NCBI RefSeq assembly: GCF_036924515.1 | Contig: NZ_JAZHRR010000001.1 | Span: 7,349,001-7,413,000, forward strand | Length of the DNA stretch: 64,000 nucleotides | Source: Bradyrhizobium sp. AZCC 1610 | GTDB taxonomy: Bacteria; Pseudomonadota; Alphaproteobacteria; Rhizobiales; Xanthobacteraceae | Direction: 5' to 3' | Part shown: positions 25,458 through 36,129 of the stretch, piece after piece | How the letters are laid out: every line of letters begins with the position of its first letter | Numbering within the stretch: the stretch's first letter is position 1 | Position numbers and translations under genes: made by a program | Notes under the pieces: model-generated | Databases searched by the model: none | What the model was told of the DNA's origin: nothing | What the model saw: only the letters and a program-made list of their open reading frames with translations

Positions 25458-27159
25458 ATGGCTTCGACTGCTGCTTCTTATAATCCTACCCGCGACGATT
25501 TCGCTGCGATGCTGGACGAGTCCTTCGCCGGCGGCAATCTGCAGGAAAGTTCCGTCATCAAGGGCAAGGTAGTTGCAATTGAAAAGGACATGGCCGTCAT
25601 CGACGTCGGCCTGAAGACCGAAGGCCGCGTGGCGCTGCGCGAATTCGCCGGCCCCGGCCGCGAAAGCGATCTCAAGGTTGGCGACGAGGTCGAGGTGTTC
25701 CTCGACAGGATCGAGAATGCGCTCGGCGAAGCCGTGCTGTCGCGCGACAAGGCGCGCCGCGAGGAAAGCTGGGGCAAGCTCGAGAAGGCCTTCAACAACA
25801 ACGAGAAGGTTCACGGCGTCATCTTCAACCAGGTCAAGGGCGGCTTCACCGTCGACCTCGACGGTGCTGTCGCCTTCCTGCCGCGCTCGCAGGTCGATAT
25901 CCGCCCGATCCGCGACGTCGCTCCGCTGATGAACAACTCGCAGCCGTTCCAGATCCTCAAGATGGATCGCCGCCGCGGCAACATCGTGGTGTCGCGCCGC
26001 ACGGTTCTCGAAGAGACCCGCGCCGAGCAGCGCCAGGAGCTGGTGCAGAACCTCGAAGAGGGTCAGGTGATCGACGGCGTGGTCAAGAACATCACCGATT
26101 ACGGTGCGTTCGTTGATCTCGGCGGCATCGACGGCCTGCTGCACGTCACCGATATCGCCTGGCGCCGGGTTAACCACCCGACCGAAGTGCTCACCATCGG
26201 CCAGACCGTGAAAGTCAAGATCATCAAGATCAACCACGAGACCCACCGCATTTCGCTCGGCATGAAGCAGCTGCTGGACGATCCGTGGCAGGGCATCGAG
26301 GCCAAGTACCCGCTGAACGCGCGCTTCACCGGCCGCGTCACCAACATCACCGACTACGGCGCGTTCGTCGAACTGGAGCCGGGCATCGAAGGCCTGATCC
26401 ACGTCTCGGAAATGTCGTGGACCAAAAAGAACATGCACCCCGGCAAGATCGTTTCGACCTCGCAGGAAGTCGAAGTGCAGGTCCTGGAAGTCGATTCGGT
26501 CAAGCGCCGCATCTCGCTCGGCCTCAAGCAGACCATGCGCAACCCCTGGGAAGTCTTCGTCGAGAAGTTCCCGGTCGGTTCGACGGTCGAAGGCGAGGTC
26601 AAGAACAAGACCGAGTTCGGTCTGTTTCTCGGTCTCGACGGCGACGTCGACGGCATGGTGCATCTGTCCGACCTCGACTGGAAGCTTCCGGGCGAGCAGG
26701 TCATCGACAACTTCAAGAAGGGCGACATGGTCAAGGCCGTGGTGCTCGACGTCGATGTCGAAAAGGAGCGCATCTCGCTCGGCGTCAAGCAGCTCGAAGG
26801 CGACCCCTTCGCAGAGCCTGGCGACGTCAAGAAGGGTGCGGTCGTGACCTGCGAAGTGCTCGAAGTGAAGGAAGCCGGCATCGAGGTGAAGATCTCGGGC
26901 ACCGACTTCACCACCTTCATCAAGCGTTCGGAACTCGCCCGTGACCGCAACGATCAGCGCGCCGAACGGTTCGCCGTCGGCGAGAAGGTCGACGCCCGCG
27001 TGATCCAGTTCGACAAGAAGGCGCCGCAAGGTGCAGGTCTCGATCAAGGCGCTGGAAGTTGCCGAAGAGAAGGAAGCCATCGCGCAGTACGGCTCCTCCG
27101 ATTCGGGAGCGACGCTGGGCGATATTCTCGGCACCGCGCTCAAGAATCGCGAGAAGTAA
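25458..27159 (+). pseudogene. rpsA: 30S ribosomal protein S1 with an apparent one-base frameshift near the 3' end
   Basis: The product carries six S1 RNA-binding repeats (about 30-100, 118-184, 205-273, 290-360, 377-445, 463-530), of which VKNITDYGAFVDLGGIDGLLHVTDIAW is one example. S1 brings mRNAs to the small subunit. In the reading frame from ATG 25458 the last repeat degenerates after VIQFDKK into an unrelated tail ending at 27167. Removing one base between 27019 and 27029 (AAGGCGCCGCAAG) restores KVQVSIKALEVAEEKEAIAQYGSSDSG...ALKNREK and a TAA at 27157-27159, giving 566 residues. The gene is essential in most bacteria, so a sequencing error is likely; marked as a disrupted frame, not as a dead gene. 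Confidence 0.85.
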
Positions 27160-27187
27160 GCGCTTAGCTTATTTGTGTGCGACATCA

Positions 27188-27215
27188 GGCCCCGGTCTCG
27201 ACCGGGGCCTTTTTT
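27188..27215 (+). terminator. Rho-independent terminator of rpsA
   Basis: A perfect 9-bp stem, GGCCCCGGT and ACCGGGGCC, encloses a CTCG loop and is followed by six T residues. It lies 28 bp after the restored rpsA stop. Confidence 0.9.
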
Positions 27216-27239
27216 GTATCGTCATCCCCGGCCGGACCC

Positions 27240-27327
27240 GTAGCCCGGATGGAGCGAAGCGCAATCCGGGATAACTCAACCCGCTTGTGGGGCTGCCCCG
27301 GATTTCGCTTCGCTCCATCCGGGCTAC
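27240..27327. repeat. Inverted dispersed repeat (GTAGCCCGGATGGAGCG)
   Basis: GTAGCCCGGATGGAGCGAAGCG at the left end is mirrored by CGCTTCGCTCCATCCGGGCTAC at the right end, with an internal AATCCGGG/CCCCGGAT pair. A diverged copy lies at 35542-35629. It lies between rpsA and sppA. Confidence 0.75.
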
Positions 27328-27437
27328 AATTGCCCTGGGCCTTGCTTTCTTCATATTGCATCGCAATTGATGTAATCAGATAACGCTTCGCTAGCGCTGC
27401 GAGTGCAAAACGCGCTGATTATTTCAGGAGAAATTCG

Positions 27438-28418
27438 ATGTCGCTCGATTCGGACGTGATCGTCGATCGCCGCAGAATCCGCCGCAAGCTGACCTTCTGG
27501 CGCGTCGTGGCTGGCCTGGTTGCCATCGCGGCGATCGTCACCGTCGGCGCGATCGCGACAAGGAGCGGGCCGGCTGCGCTGACGGCATCGGGATCGATCG
27601 CGCGTGTCAATATCGACGGGCTGATCCGCAGCGACCAGCAACGCGTCGAGGCGCTGGAGCGGCTGGAGAAAACGAGCCATGCCGCCGTCATCGTGCACAT
27701 CAATTCGCCTGGCGGCACCACGGCCGGCTCCGAGCAACTCTATGACGCGCTGGTGCGCCTGAAGGCCAAGAAGCCGCTGGTCGTGGTGGTCGAGGGGCTG
27801 GCTGCGTCGGGCGGTTACATCTCGGCGCTCGCCGCCGATCACATCGTTGCCCGGCAGAGCTCGCTGGTCGGTTCGATCGGCGTGCTGTTCCAGTTTCCGA
27901 ATTTCAGCGAGCTTATGAAGACCGTGGGCGTCAAGGTCGAGGAAGTGAAATCCTCGCCGTTGAAGGCCGCGCCCAACGGTTTCGAGCCGACCAGCCCGGA
28001 GGCGCGCGCCGCGCTCGACGCGCTGGTGAAGGATTCTTATGCCTGGTTCCGCGGCCTGGTGAAGGAGCGGCGCGCCATGGATGACGCGCTACTCGAAAAG
28101 GTCGCGGATGGCCGCGTCTTCACCGGCCGTCAGGCGGTCGAACTGAAGCTGGTCGATCAGCTCGGCGATGAAAAAGCAGCCGTGGCCTGGCTGGTTGCCG
28201 AAAAGAAGATCAAGCGCGATCTGCCGGTGCGCGATTACAAGCTGACACCGCAGTTCGGGGACCTGACGTTCCTGCGCGCGGCGGCTTCCATCGCGTTCGA
28301 TGCCCTCGGCCTGAGTTCCATCGCGCGCCAGATCGAGCAGGCCGGCGTGGCACAGGCGGTCGATCAGCTCTCGCTCGACGGCATGCTGGCGCTGTGGCGC
28401 CCCGCAGCCGCGAATTGA
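27438..28418 (+). CDS. sppA: Signal peptide peptidase SppA, short form (S49 family)
   Basis: The 326-residue membrane-anchored serine protease degrades cleaved signal peptides. One membrane helix (about 20-42, FWRVVAGLVAIAAIVTVGAI) is followed by the protease domain. The nucleophile Ser is in VVVVEGLAASGGYISALAAD, and the general-base Lys is likely the one in EVKSSPLKAAPN. The oxyanion segment INSPGGTTAGSEQLYDAL is present. At 326 residues it is a single-domain S49 protein, unlike the tandem 618-residue E. coli SppA. It stands between rpsA and ihfB, in line with the order seen in other alphaproteobacteria. Confidence 0.92.
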   Translation: MSLDSDVIVDRRRIRRKLTFWRVVAGLVAIAAIVTVGAIATRSGPAALTASGSIARVNIDGLIRSDQQRVEALERLEKTSHAAVIVHINSPGGTTAGSEQLYDALVRLKAKKPLVVVVEGLAASGGYISALAADHIVARQSSLVGSIGVLFQFPNFSELMKTVGVKVEEVKSSPLKAAPNGFEPTSPEARAALDALVKDSYAWFRGLVKERRAMDDALLEKVADGRVFTGRQAVELKLVDQLGDEKAAVAWLVAEKKIKRDLPVRDYKLTPQFGDLTFLRAAASIAFDALGLSSIARQIEQAGVAQAVDQLSLDGMLALWRPAAAN

Positions 28419-28589
28419 GCCGCACCGGCTGTCCTTCGTCACATTCTCCCGCACGGCGGCTGTCGTCACAAACCCCCTCCGGGCGGTTTGTCACGCCATT
28501 TCGCGTTGCCCAAAAGTGATTTAGCGTCTTGACAGTTCAAGGTATTTTCACGGAAATGGATATCCGCCCGACCCCGGATCCCAACCTCG

Positions 28590-28895
28590 ATGATCAAATC
28601 CGAACTTGTTCAGCGCATCGCCGAGCACAACCCGCACCTCTATCAGCGGGATGTGGAGAACATTGTGAACGCGATCCTCGATGAGATCGTGGCAGCCCTG
28701 GCGCGCGGCGACCGTGTCGAGCTGCGCGGCTTCGGCGCTTTCTCGGTCAAGCATCGCCCCGCCCGCGCAGGCCGCAATCCACGCACCGGCGCGCATGTGC
28801 CGGTCGATCAGAAGAGCGTGCCGTTCTTCAAGACCGGCAAGGAAATGCGCGAGCGGCTCAACCGCGAAAACGGCTCGCCCGAGGCCGGCGCGTAG
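28590..28895 (+). CDS. ihfB: Integration host factor subunit beta
   Basis: This 101-residue HU/IHF-family DNA-bending protein pairs with IHF alpha. The family motif is [26 protein letters not shown], which contains the arm that inserts Pro into the minor groove. [27 protein letters not shown] matches the IHF-beta N-terminus rather than HU. IHF bends DNA at sigma-54 promoters, so it also connects with rpoN in this window. It lies 171 bp after sppA and is followed by a LapA-like membrane protein. Confidence 0.94.
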   Translation: MIKSELVQRIAEHNPHLYQRDVENIVNAILDEIVAALARGDRVELRGFGAFSVKHRPARAGRNPRTGAHVPVDQKSVPFFKTGKEMRERLNRENGSPEAGA

Positions 28896-28968
28896 GCGCT
28901 TTTCGGTTAGACCGGATGTAGCCGTGTTGCGGGCTTGGTGCCCGCCTTTCTCCATCACTGCGCGAGAA

Positions 28969-29367
28969 ATGGTCATGCGAAAGTTCTTCACGGCGCTGGT
29001 CGTCATTCCCTTAGGCCTCGTCTTCATCGTCTTCGCGGTCGCCAACCGCCATTTCGTGACGGTGTCGTTCGATCCCTTCAATTCGACCGATCCGGCGATC
29101 GCGGTGTCGATGCCGCTGTTTGCCGTGATCATTGCGGTGGCCATTCTGGGGGTGGCGGCGGGCGGTGTGGCGACCTGGTTCCGCCAGCGCCACTGGCGCC
29201 GCGCGGCGCGCCAGCATGAGGCGGATGCCCGCCGGGCGAGGGCGGAGGCGGCCGATTTGCGGGCTGCGGCGGCGGTTTCCCGGGCCGATCAGCAGCGGCT
29301 TCCGGCGCCGTCGCAGTACGGTATCTATGGGGCTACAGGGCGAGACAAGCAGGGCGCGACGTTGTAG
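28969..29367 (+). CDS. LapA-domain (DUF1049) inner-membrane protein
   Basis: The 132-residue protein has two membrane helices (about 5-25, FTALVVIPLGLVFIVFAVAN, and 40-62, MPLFAVIIAVAILGVAAGGVATW) joined by a short HFVTVSFDPF linker. These match the LapA/LapB-associated DUF1049 domain, which in E. coli works with LapB in LPS assembly control. A basic, Ala-rich helical tail (RRAARQHEADARRARAEAADLRAAA) extends into the cytoplasm and may form a coiled coil. A neighbouring ATG at 28975 is equally plausible. It follows ihfB in a conserved arrangement and is upstream of trpF. Confidence 0.82.
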   Translation: MVMRKFFTALVVIPLGLVFIVFAVANRHFVTVSFDPFNSTDPAIAVSMPLFAVIIAVAILGVAAGGVATWFRQRHWRRAARQHEADARRARAEAADLRAAAAVSRADQQRLPAPSQYGIYGATGRDKQGATL

Positions 29368-29431
29368 AACCCGCCCCGTCAGCTTGTTCCAATTTGCCGC
29401 GGCGGCGCTGGATCCCGCCCCCTGAGAGACC

Positions 29432-30087
29432 ATGCCCCTGCTCGTCAAAATTTGCGGCCTGTCCACGCCCGAGACGCTCGACACAGCGCTTGAGGCGGGC
29501 GCCGACATGGTGGGATTCGTGTTCTTCTCCCCGTCGCCGCGCCATCTCGGCCTCGAGGCGGCGCGCGAGTTGGGCCGGCAGGCCAAGGGCCGAGCCGTCA
29601 AAGCGGCATTGACCGTCGATGCCGACGACGCGACGCTTGAAAACATCGTCGAGACGCTGCGGCCGGATCTCTTGCAATTGCACGGCAAGGAAACCATCGC
29701 GCGCGTACGCGACATCAAGGCGAAGTTCGCACTTCCGGTCATGAAGGTAATTGCGGTCGAGACGTCGGCCGATCTCGCCGTGCTGCCGGGCTATGCCAGC
29801 GTCGCCGACCGCATCCTGTTCGACGCCCGCGCGCCCAAGGGCGCCACCCGCCCCGGCGGGCTGGGGGCCGTGTTCGACTGGCACGTTTTGGAAAAGCTCG
29901 ATCTTCAACTGCCGTTTATGGTCTCGGGCGGGCTTTCCGCCGACAACGTCGCGGAGGCGGTCCGCGTCACCCGCGCCGGCGGCGTCGATGTATCCTCCGG
30001 CGTGGAAAGCGCGCCCGGTGTCAAGGATCCCGAGATGATCCGCGCCTTTATTCGCGCCGCGCGCGCCTCCGAAGAATTGATGGTCCG

Positions 30088-30091
<4 letters not shown>
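29432..30091 (+). CDS. trpF: Phosphoribosylanthranilate isomerase
   Basis: The 219-residue TIM-barrel enzyme isomerises N-(5-phosphoribosyl)anthranilate to CdRP in tryptophan synthesis. [29 protein letters not shown] carries the catalytic Cys, LLQLHGKE the family motif, and [18 protein letters not shown] contains the catalytic Asp plus a phosphate-binding loop. [14 protein letters not shown] and [16 protein letters not shown] complete the phosphate site. Its end overlaps the trpB start by 4 bases (ATGA), so trpFBA are translationally coupled. There is no trpC or trpD here. Confidence 0.93.
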
Positions 30092-31301
<1,210 letters not shown>

Positions 31302-31305
<4 letters not shown>

Positions 31306-32138
31306 CCACCCGTATCGACGCAAGATTTGCCGAACTCGCCAGGCAGGGCCGCTCGGCGTTCGTCACCTTCCTGATGGCCGGCGATCCGGACCCTGCGACG
31401 TCGCTCGACATCATCAAGGCGCTGCCGAAGGCCGGCGCCGACATCATCGAGATCGGCATGCCGTTTACCGATCCGATGGCGGACGGGCCGTCGATCCAGG
31501 CGGCGGGCTTGCGCGCGCTGAAGGCCGGCATGACCCTGAAGAAGACGCTGGAGATGGTCCGCGGCTTCCGCAAGGACGACGAGACCACGCCGCTGGTGCT
31601 GATGGGCTACTACAATCCGATCTACATCTACGGGGTCGACAAATTCCTCACCGACGCGAAAATCGCCGGTGTCGACGGGCTAATCATCGTCGACCTGCCG
31701 CCGGAGGAAGACACCGAACTGTGCCTGCCGGCGATGAAGGCGGGGCTTAACTTCATCCGCCTGGCGACGCCGACCACCGACGACAAGCGCCTGCCCGCGG
31801 TGCTCGCGAACACGTCGGGCTTCGTCTATTACGTCTCGATCACCGGCATCACCGGAGGCATCAGCGCCGATTCCACGGCGGTCGGCGAAGCGGTGGCCCG
31901 TATCAAGCGGCATACCAAACTGCCGGTCTGTGTCGGCTTCGGCATCCGCACGCCGGATGCGGCGCGGGCGATTGCGGAGAATGCCAATGGGGCCGTAGTC
32001 GGCACCGCGCTGGTCGATGCGCTCCGCGCCAGCCTCGATACCGAGGGGCGCGCGACCCCCAAGACCGTTGGCGCTGTCGCCGATCTGGTGTCCGCCCTGG
32101 CGCAGGGCGTCCGGGGAGCAAAACAGGCCGCAGAATAA
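31302..32138 (+). CDS. trpA: Tryptophan synthase alpha subunit
   Basis: This 278-residue TIM-barrel subunit cleaves indole-3-glycerol phosphate to indole. The catalytic Glu is in [21 protein letters not shown], and the catalytic Asp in [12 protein letters not shown]. Phosphate-binding is by [11 protein letters not shown] and the [11 protein letters not shown] loop. It starts with GTG overlapping the trpB stop. accD follows after 100 bp, an arrangement trpFBA-accD-folC that is common in alphaproteobacteria and couples tryptophan, fatty acid and folate genes on one transcript. Confidence 0.94.
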
Positions 32139-32238
32139 GCCATAATTGCGTGGAATAGGCGTCGTCAGCGGCTTGTTGGGTTCAGCCCAGGCCGCCATAT
32201 ATTCCACTTGATGCGTTAACCGCATTTCGGAGCGAACC

Positions 32239-33180
32239 ATGAATTGGCTCACCAATGTCGTCCGGCCGAAAATCCGCAACATCCTGCGCCGCGAGACGCC
32301 GGAGAATTTGTGGATCAAGTGCCCGGATTCCGGGCAGCTCGTGTTCTACAAGGACGTCGAGGCCAACCAGTTCGTCATTCCCGGCTCGAACTACCACATG
32401 CGCATGGGCGCGGTGGCGCGGCTGAAATCGATCTTCGACAACGAGACCTGGTACGACATCGCGCTGCCGGAAGTGACGCCCGATCCGCTGAAGTTTCGCG
32501 ACGAGCGCAAATATGTCGACCGCATCAAGGACGCGCGCGCCAAGACCGGGCTGAACGACGCCATCAAGGTCGGCTACGGCAAGTTAGAGGGCGCCGGCGT
32601 CGTGGTCGCGGTGCAGGATTTCGATTTCATGGGCGGTTCGCTCGGCATGGCCGCGGGTGAGGCGATCGTGCGCGGGCTCGAGCTTGCGGTGGAGAAGAAG
32701 TCGCCGTTCATCATGTTCGCGGCCTCGGGCGGCGCGCGGATGCAGGAGGGCATCCTGTCGCTGATGCAGATGCCGCGCACCACCGTCGGCGTGCAGATGC
32801 TGCGGGAAGCGAAGCTGCCTTACATCGTGGTGTTGACCAATCCGACCACCGGCGGCGTCACCGCGTCCTACGCCATGCTGGGCGACGTGCAGATCGCCGA
32901 GCCCGGCGCTCTCATCGGCTTCGCCGGCGCGCGCGTGATCGAGCAGACCATCCGCGAGAAACTGCCGGAAGGATTCCAGCGCGCTGAATATCTTCTCGAC
33001 CACGGCATGATCGACATGGTCGTGCATCGCCACGACATGCGTGCCACGCTGGCGCGGATCTGCCGGCTCTTGACCAAATCCCCGGCGCTTGATGTCGCTT
33101 CAAGGCCTTTGCCGCAGGTCACGGACCCGGCCCAGATCGTCTCGGCGCCGGAAGCCGTGCCGGCTGCGCCCCACGCGTGA
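32239..33180 (+). CDS. accD: Acetyl-CoA carboxylase carboxyltransferase subunit beta lacking zinc-ribbon cysteines
   Basis: The 313-residue protein forms malonyl-CoA with AccA by transferring carboxyl from biotin. Core motifs are [50 protein letters not shown] and [18 protein letters not shown]. The N-terminal four-Cys zinc ribbon found in E. coli AccD is degraded: only C28 remains, with Ser at 31, Ile at 47 and Ser at 50. The rest of the ribbon framework (GQLVFYKD and the HMRM end) is preserved, so the loss appears old and non-disruptive. Its stop overlaps the folC GTG. Confidence 0.94.
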   Translation: MNWLTNVVRPKIRNILRRETPENLWIKCPDSGQLVFYKDVEANQFVIPGSNYHMRMGAVARLKSIFDNETWYDIALPEVTPDPLKFRDERKYVDRIKDARAKTGLNDAIKVGYGKLEGAGVVVAVQDFDFMGGSLGMAAGEAIVRGLELAVEKKSPFIMFAASGGARMQEGILSLMQMPRTTVGVQMLREAKLPYIVVLTNPTTGGVTASYAMLGDVQIAEPGALIGFAGARVIEQTIREKLPEGFQRAEYLLDHGMIDMVVHRHDMRATLARICRLLTKSPALDVASRPLPQVTDPAQIVSAPEAVPAAPHA

Positions 33181-34517
33181 ACCTGCCTGCCGCCAAACCC
33201 CAGCCGCTCGGTGAACTAATCGCGCGGCTGTCTGCCTTGCATCCGAAGCGCATCGATCTCAGCCTCGATCGCATGCACCGCCTGCTGGCGCGGCTCGATC
33301 ATCCGGAGGCCCTGTTGCCGCCGGTGATTCATGTCGCCGGCACCAATGGCAAGGGCTCCACGATCGCCTATCTGCGCGCGATCCTCGAGGCCGCAGGCCT
33401 GCGCGTGCACGTCTACACCTCGCCCTACCTGGTGCGGATCAACGAATGCTTCCGCATCGGCGAGAAGGGCGGCGGCCGGCTGGCTGATGATGCCGAGTTG
33501 CGCCGGGTGCTGGAGCATTGCGAACAGGTCAATGCGGGCGAGCCGATCACGATTTTCGAGATGGAGACCGCGGCGGCGTTTTGCCTGTTCGCGGAGCATG
33601 AGGCCGATGTCGTGCTGCTGGAGACCGGACTTGGCGGGCGGCTTGACGCCACCAATGTCATCGACCGGCCGATCGCTGTTGTTATCGCGCCGGTCAGTAT
33701 GGACCATACCGAGTTTCTCGGTAATTCGCTGACCGCGATCGCCGGCGAAAAGGCCGCCATCATCAAGCGCGGCGCGCCGGTGATTTGCGCCGAGCAGGCG
33801 CCGGAGGCAATGTCGGTGATCGAGGCGCAGGCGAAGCGCGTGCGTGCGCCGCTGCATGCGGCGGGACAGCAATGGCATGTCGGCGTCGAGCGCGGACGGC
33901 TGGTCTATCAGGACGAGCGCGGCCTGATGGATCTCGCGGCGCCAAAGCTGTTCGGCCGGCATCAGTTCGATAATGCCGGCCTTGCGATCGCAACGTTGCG
34001 GGCGATCGAGGCGTTCAAAATCGGAATGCCAGCATTCGAGGCCGGCATCGTTGGCGCCGAATGGCCGGCGCGGATGCAGCGGCTGGTCGCGGGCGCGCTG
34101 GCCGATCAGGGGCCGAAGGGGTGCGAGATCTGGCTCGATGGCGGGCACAATGCCGAAGGCGGCCGCGTCGCTGCCGCGGCGCTCGGCGATCTCGAAGAGC
34201 GGGTGTCGCGCCCGCTGGTGGTGATCGCGGGCATGATGGCGAACAAGGATGCAGGCGCGTTCCTCGCCAATTTCGCCGGCCTGACGCGGCACATCGTTTC
34301 GGTGGCGATTCCCGGCCGCGATAACGTGATGCCGCCGGACCGGCTGGCGGATGCGGCGCGCGCGCTCGGCATGCGCGTGGAAAATGCTGCAAGTGTCGAA
34401 GCCGCGTTACATGCGCTGTCGCGGCTGGCTTATGAGGTGCCGCCGCGCATCCTGATCACCGGCTCACTTTATCTCGCCGGCCATGTGCTTGCGATCAACG
34501 GCACGCTGCCGGGATAA
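33177..34517 (+). CDS. folC: Bifunctional folylpolyglutamate synthase/dihydrofolate synthase
   Basis: A 446-residue Mur-ligase-type enzyme that adds glutamate to dihydropteroate and folates. The ATP loop is [37 protein letters not shown] is the family motif, [24 protein letters not shown] holds magnesium and nucleotide ligands, and the C-terminal [13 protein letters not shown] binds the glutamate/ATP site. It starts with GTG that overlaps the accD stop. An AT-rich stretch of about 270 bp follows. Confidence 0.93.
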   Translation: MNLPAAKPQPLGELIARLSALHPKRIDLSLDRMHRLLARLDHPEALLPPVIHVAGTNGKGSTIAYLRAILEAAGLRVHVYTSPYLVRINECFRIGEKGGGRLADDAELRRVLEHCEQVNAGEPITIFEMETAAAFCLFAEHEADVVLLETGLGGRLDATNVIDRPIAVVIAPVSMDHTEFLGNSLTAIAGEKAAIIKRGAPVICAEQAPEAMSVIEAQAKRVRAPLHAAGQQWHVGVERGRLVYQDERGLMDLAAPKLFGRHQFDNAGLAIATLRAIEAFKIGMPAFEAGIVGAEWPARMQRLVAGALADQGPKGCEIWLDGGHNAEGGRVAAAALGDLEERVSRPLVVIAGMMANKDAGAFLANFAGLTRHIVSVAIPGRDNVMPPDRLADAARALGMRVENAASVEAALHALSRLAYEVPPRILITGSLYLAGHVLAINGTLPG

Positions 34518-34786
34518 CGTCCGAAGAAATTAGTCCGAAGAAAATTAAATGGCCGCTGAAATTGCTTCCAGCGGCCGCCCGGGTAGAAATATCGATTATT
34601 TATGAATTAACCAGCCCCGGTCTTTGCAAACTCTAGCCAAGATGCCGCCACACTGCGAGTCGGAACCCGGGTTCCATCCTAGAACCAAGGAGGATGTTGC
34701 AGGCTGGTTTCACCCAAATGAGTTAGATGACCTAACATCGTTCTTGCAACGTCGTACAACCATAACTGTCGAAAGCTGGAATTAAC

Positions 34787-35527
34787 ATGCGGTTTGCCGC
34801 GATTGCCGATGTGCACGGAAACTATCTCGCGCTCGAAGCCGTGCTGGCTGACATCCGCGCGCAGGGCATTGGCGAGATCGTCAATCTCGGCGACATGGCG
34901 AGCGGCCCGCTCGACGCGCGGCGAACCATGGACGCGCTGATGGCGCTCGATGCTGTTCACGTGCTCGGCAATCATGATCGCTGGCTGATCGACCGGCCGG
35001 TCGAGAAGATGGGTTCGTGGGATCGGCCCGCCTATGCGCAACTCGGCATCGAGCATCTCGACTGGCTGCGCACGGTGCCATCAACGCAGATATTTCGCGA
35101 TCAGGTATTTCTCTGCCACGCCACACCTGCCGACGATAACGTTTACTGGCTTGAGACAGTGACGCCTGATGGCTCGGTCAGGATGTCGCCGCGGGAGGCG
35201 ATCGAGAAAGAAGCGGATGGAATTTCGCAGTCGCTGATTCTGTGCGCGCACACCCACATCGCGCGCGCGGTGCGACTCGGCGACGGACGCCTGGTGGTCA
35301 ATCCCGGTAGCGTCGGCGTTCCCGGCTTTTCCTACAACGTCCCGTTCCCGCACCTGATAGAGGCGGGCACGCCCGACGCCCGCTATGCGGTTCTCGAGCT
35401 GGCATCGGGAAGCTGGCGCGTGACCTTCCGGCATGTGCCATACGATAACGATGCGATGGCGGCATTGGCGCGCCGCAATGGCGACGCTGAATTTGCATCC
35501 GCACTTTCGACGGGATGGATACGCTGA
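34787..35527 (+). CDS. Metallophosphoesterase (YfcE/calcineurin-like)
   Basis: This 246-residue enzyme has the metallophosphoesterase motifs in order: DVHGNYLALEAVL, NLGDMASGPLDARR, HVLGNHDRWL, then ILCAHTHIARAVR and VVNPGSVGVPGF. These residues bind two metal ions. The size and PGSVGxP motif suggest the YfcE/MJ0936 phosphodiesterase group, with 2',3'-cyclic or bis-p-nitrophenyl-type substrates possible but unproven. No signal peptide is present. The gene stands alone between the folC operon and a dispersed repeat. Confidence 0.85.
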   Translation: MRFAAIADVHGNYLALEAVLADIRAQGIGEIVNLGDMASGPLDARRTMDALMALDAVHVLGNHDRWLIDRPVEKMGSWDRPAYAQLGIEHLDWLRTVPSTQIFRDQVFLCHATPADDNVYWLETVTPDGSVRMSPREAIEKEADGISQSLILCAHTHIARAVRLGDGRLVVNPGSVGVPGFSYNVPFPHLIEAGTPDARYAVLELASGSWRVTFRHVPYDNDAMAALARRNGDAEFASALSTGWIR

Positions 35528-35541
35528 AGAATTCGTAGCCC

Positions 35542-35629
35542 GTAGCCCGGGTGGAGCGCAGCGTAACCCGGGATAGCTTCAGCCGCTTGCGAGAAAGCCC
35601 CGGGTTTCGCTGCGCTCCACCCGGGCTAC
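35542..35629. repeat. Inverted dispersed repeat (GTAGCCCGGGTGGAGCG)
   Basis: GTAGCCCGGGTGGAGCGCAGCG is mirrored by CGCTGCGCTCCACCCGGGCTAC 88 bp apart, with the inner ACCCGGGAT/CCCCGGGTT pair. It has the same length and layout as 27240-27327 but carries compensating changes in both arms, so the hairpin itself seems conserved. Confidence 0.75.
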
Positions 35630-35644
35630 GAGATCATTCGCCGC

Positions 35645-35679
35645 AAAAACAAAAACGGCCGGCAATTCGCCGGCCGTTT
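35645..35679 (-). terminator. Rho-independent terminator of trxA
   Basis: On the minus strand AAACGGCCGGC and GCCGGCCGTTT form a stem with an AATTC-type loop, followed by a T-rich tail (TTTTTGTTTTTG). It lies 25 bp downstream of the trxA stop. Confidence 0.85.
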
Positions 35680-35703
35680 CACAATCAGCAAATTGAAAGC
35701 CGA

Positions 35704-36024
35704 TCAGACCGCAGCGGTGATCCACTGTTGCAGCTTCGCCTTCGGCGCGGCGCCGACCTGGCGGGAGGCCATTTCGCCGCCCTTGAAGATCATCAGGGTC
35801 GGGATCGACATCACGCCGTATTTCGAGGCCGTCTTCGGGCTCTCGTCGACGTTCAGCTTCACGATCTTGACCTTGTCGCCCATGGCGCCGGAAATCTCGT
35901 CGAGCGCAGGCGCGATCATGCGGCAGGGGCCGCACCATTCGGCCCAGAAATCGACGACCACCGGCCCGGTCGCCTTGAGCACTTCGGCTTCGAAATCGGC
36001 GTCAGAAACCTTGCCAACGGCCAT
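35704..36024 (-). CDS. trxA: Thioredoxin 1
   Basis: The 106-residue protein is a canonical thioredoxin. The active site is VVDFWAEWCGPCRMIAP, with the WCGPC redox pair, and the cis-Pro loop is in VMSIPTLMIFKGGE. It reduces disulfides of ribonucleotide reductase, methionine sulfoxide reductase and others through thioredoxin reductase. It follows addA by 105 bp on the same strand, an order common in alphaproteobacteria, and has its own terminator downstream. Its start is ATG 36024, with AGG in the leader (CGAGGTAATTCCC). Confidence 0.96.
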   Translation of the reverse strand: MAVGKVSDADFEAEVLKATGPVVVDFWAEWCGPCRMIAPALDEISGAMGDKVKIVKLNVDESPKTASKYGVMSIPTLMIFKGGEMASRQVGAAPKAKLQQWITAAV

Positions 36025-36129
36025 GGGAATTACCTCGTTCGGTTAGAAATTAAGGGGCGCGGTCAAGAATCGCGCCCCGGGTATGATATGGCAAACCTAT
36101 GAACGCGATCCGGCCGGGTCAAGCGCGGG

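Noticed and set aside
25311..27185. Long minus-strand open frame opposite rpsA.
   Set aside because: Its codon-shadow composition (Asp, Leu, His, Val rich) arises from the S1 repeats on the other strand.
34642..34785. Plus-strand 47-codon open frame ending just before the phosphoesterase start.
   Set aside because: No ribosome binding site before its ATG, and its codon use (TTA, CTA, ATA, ACA) is unlike the neighbours; it appears to be AT-rich intergenic sequence.
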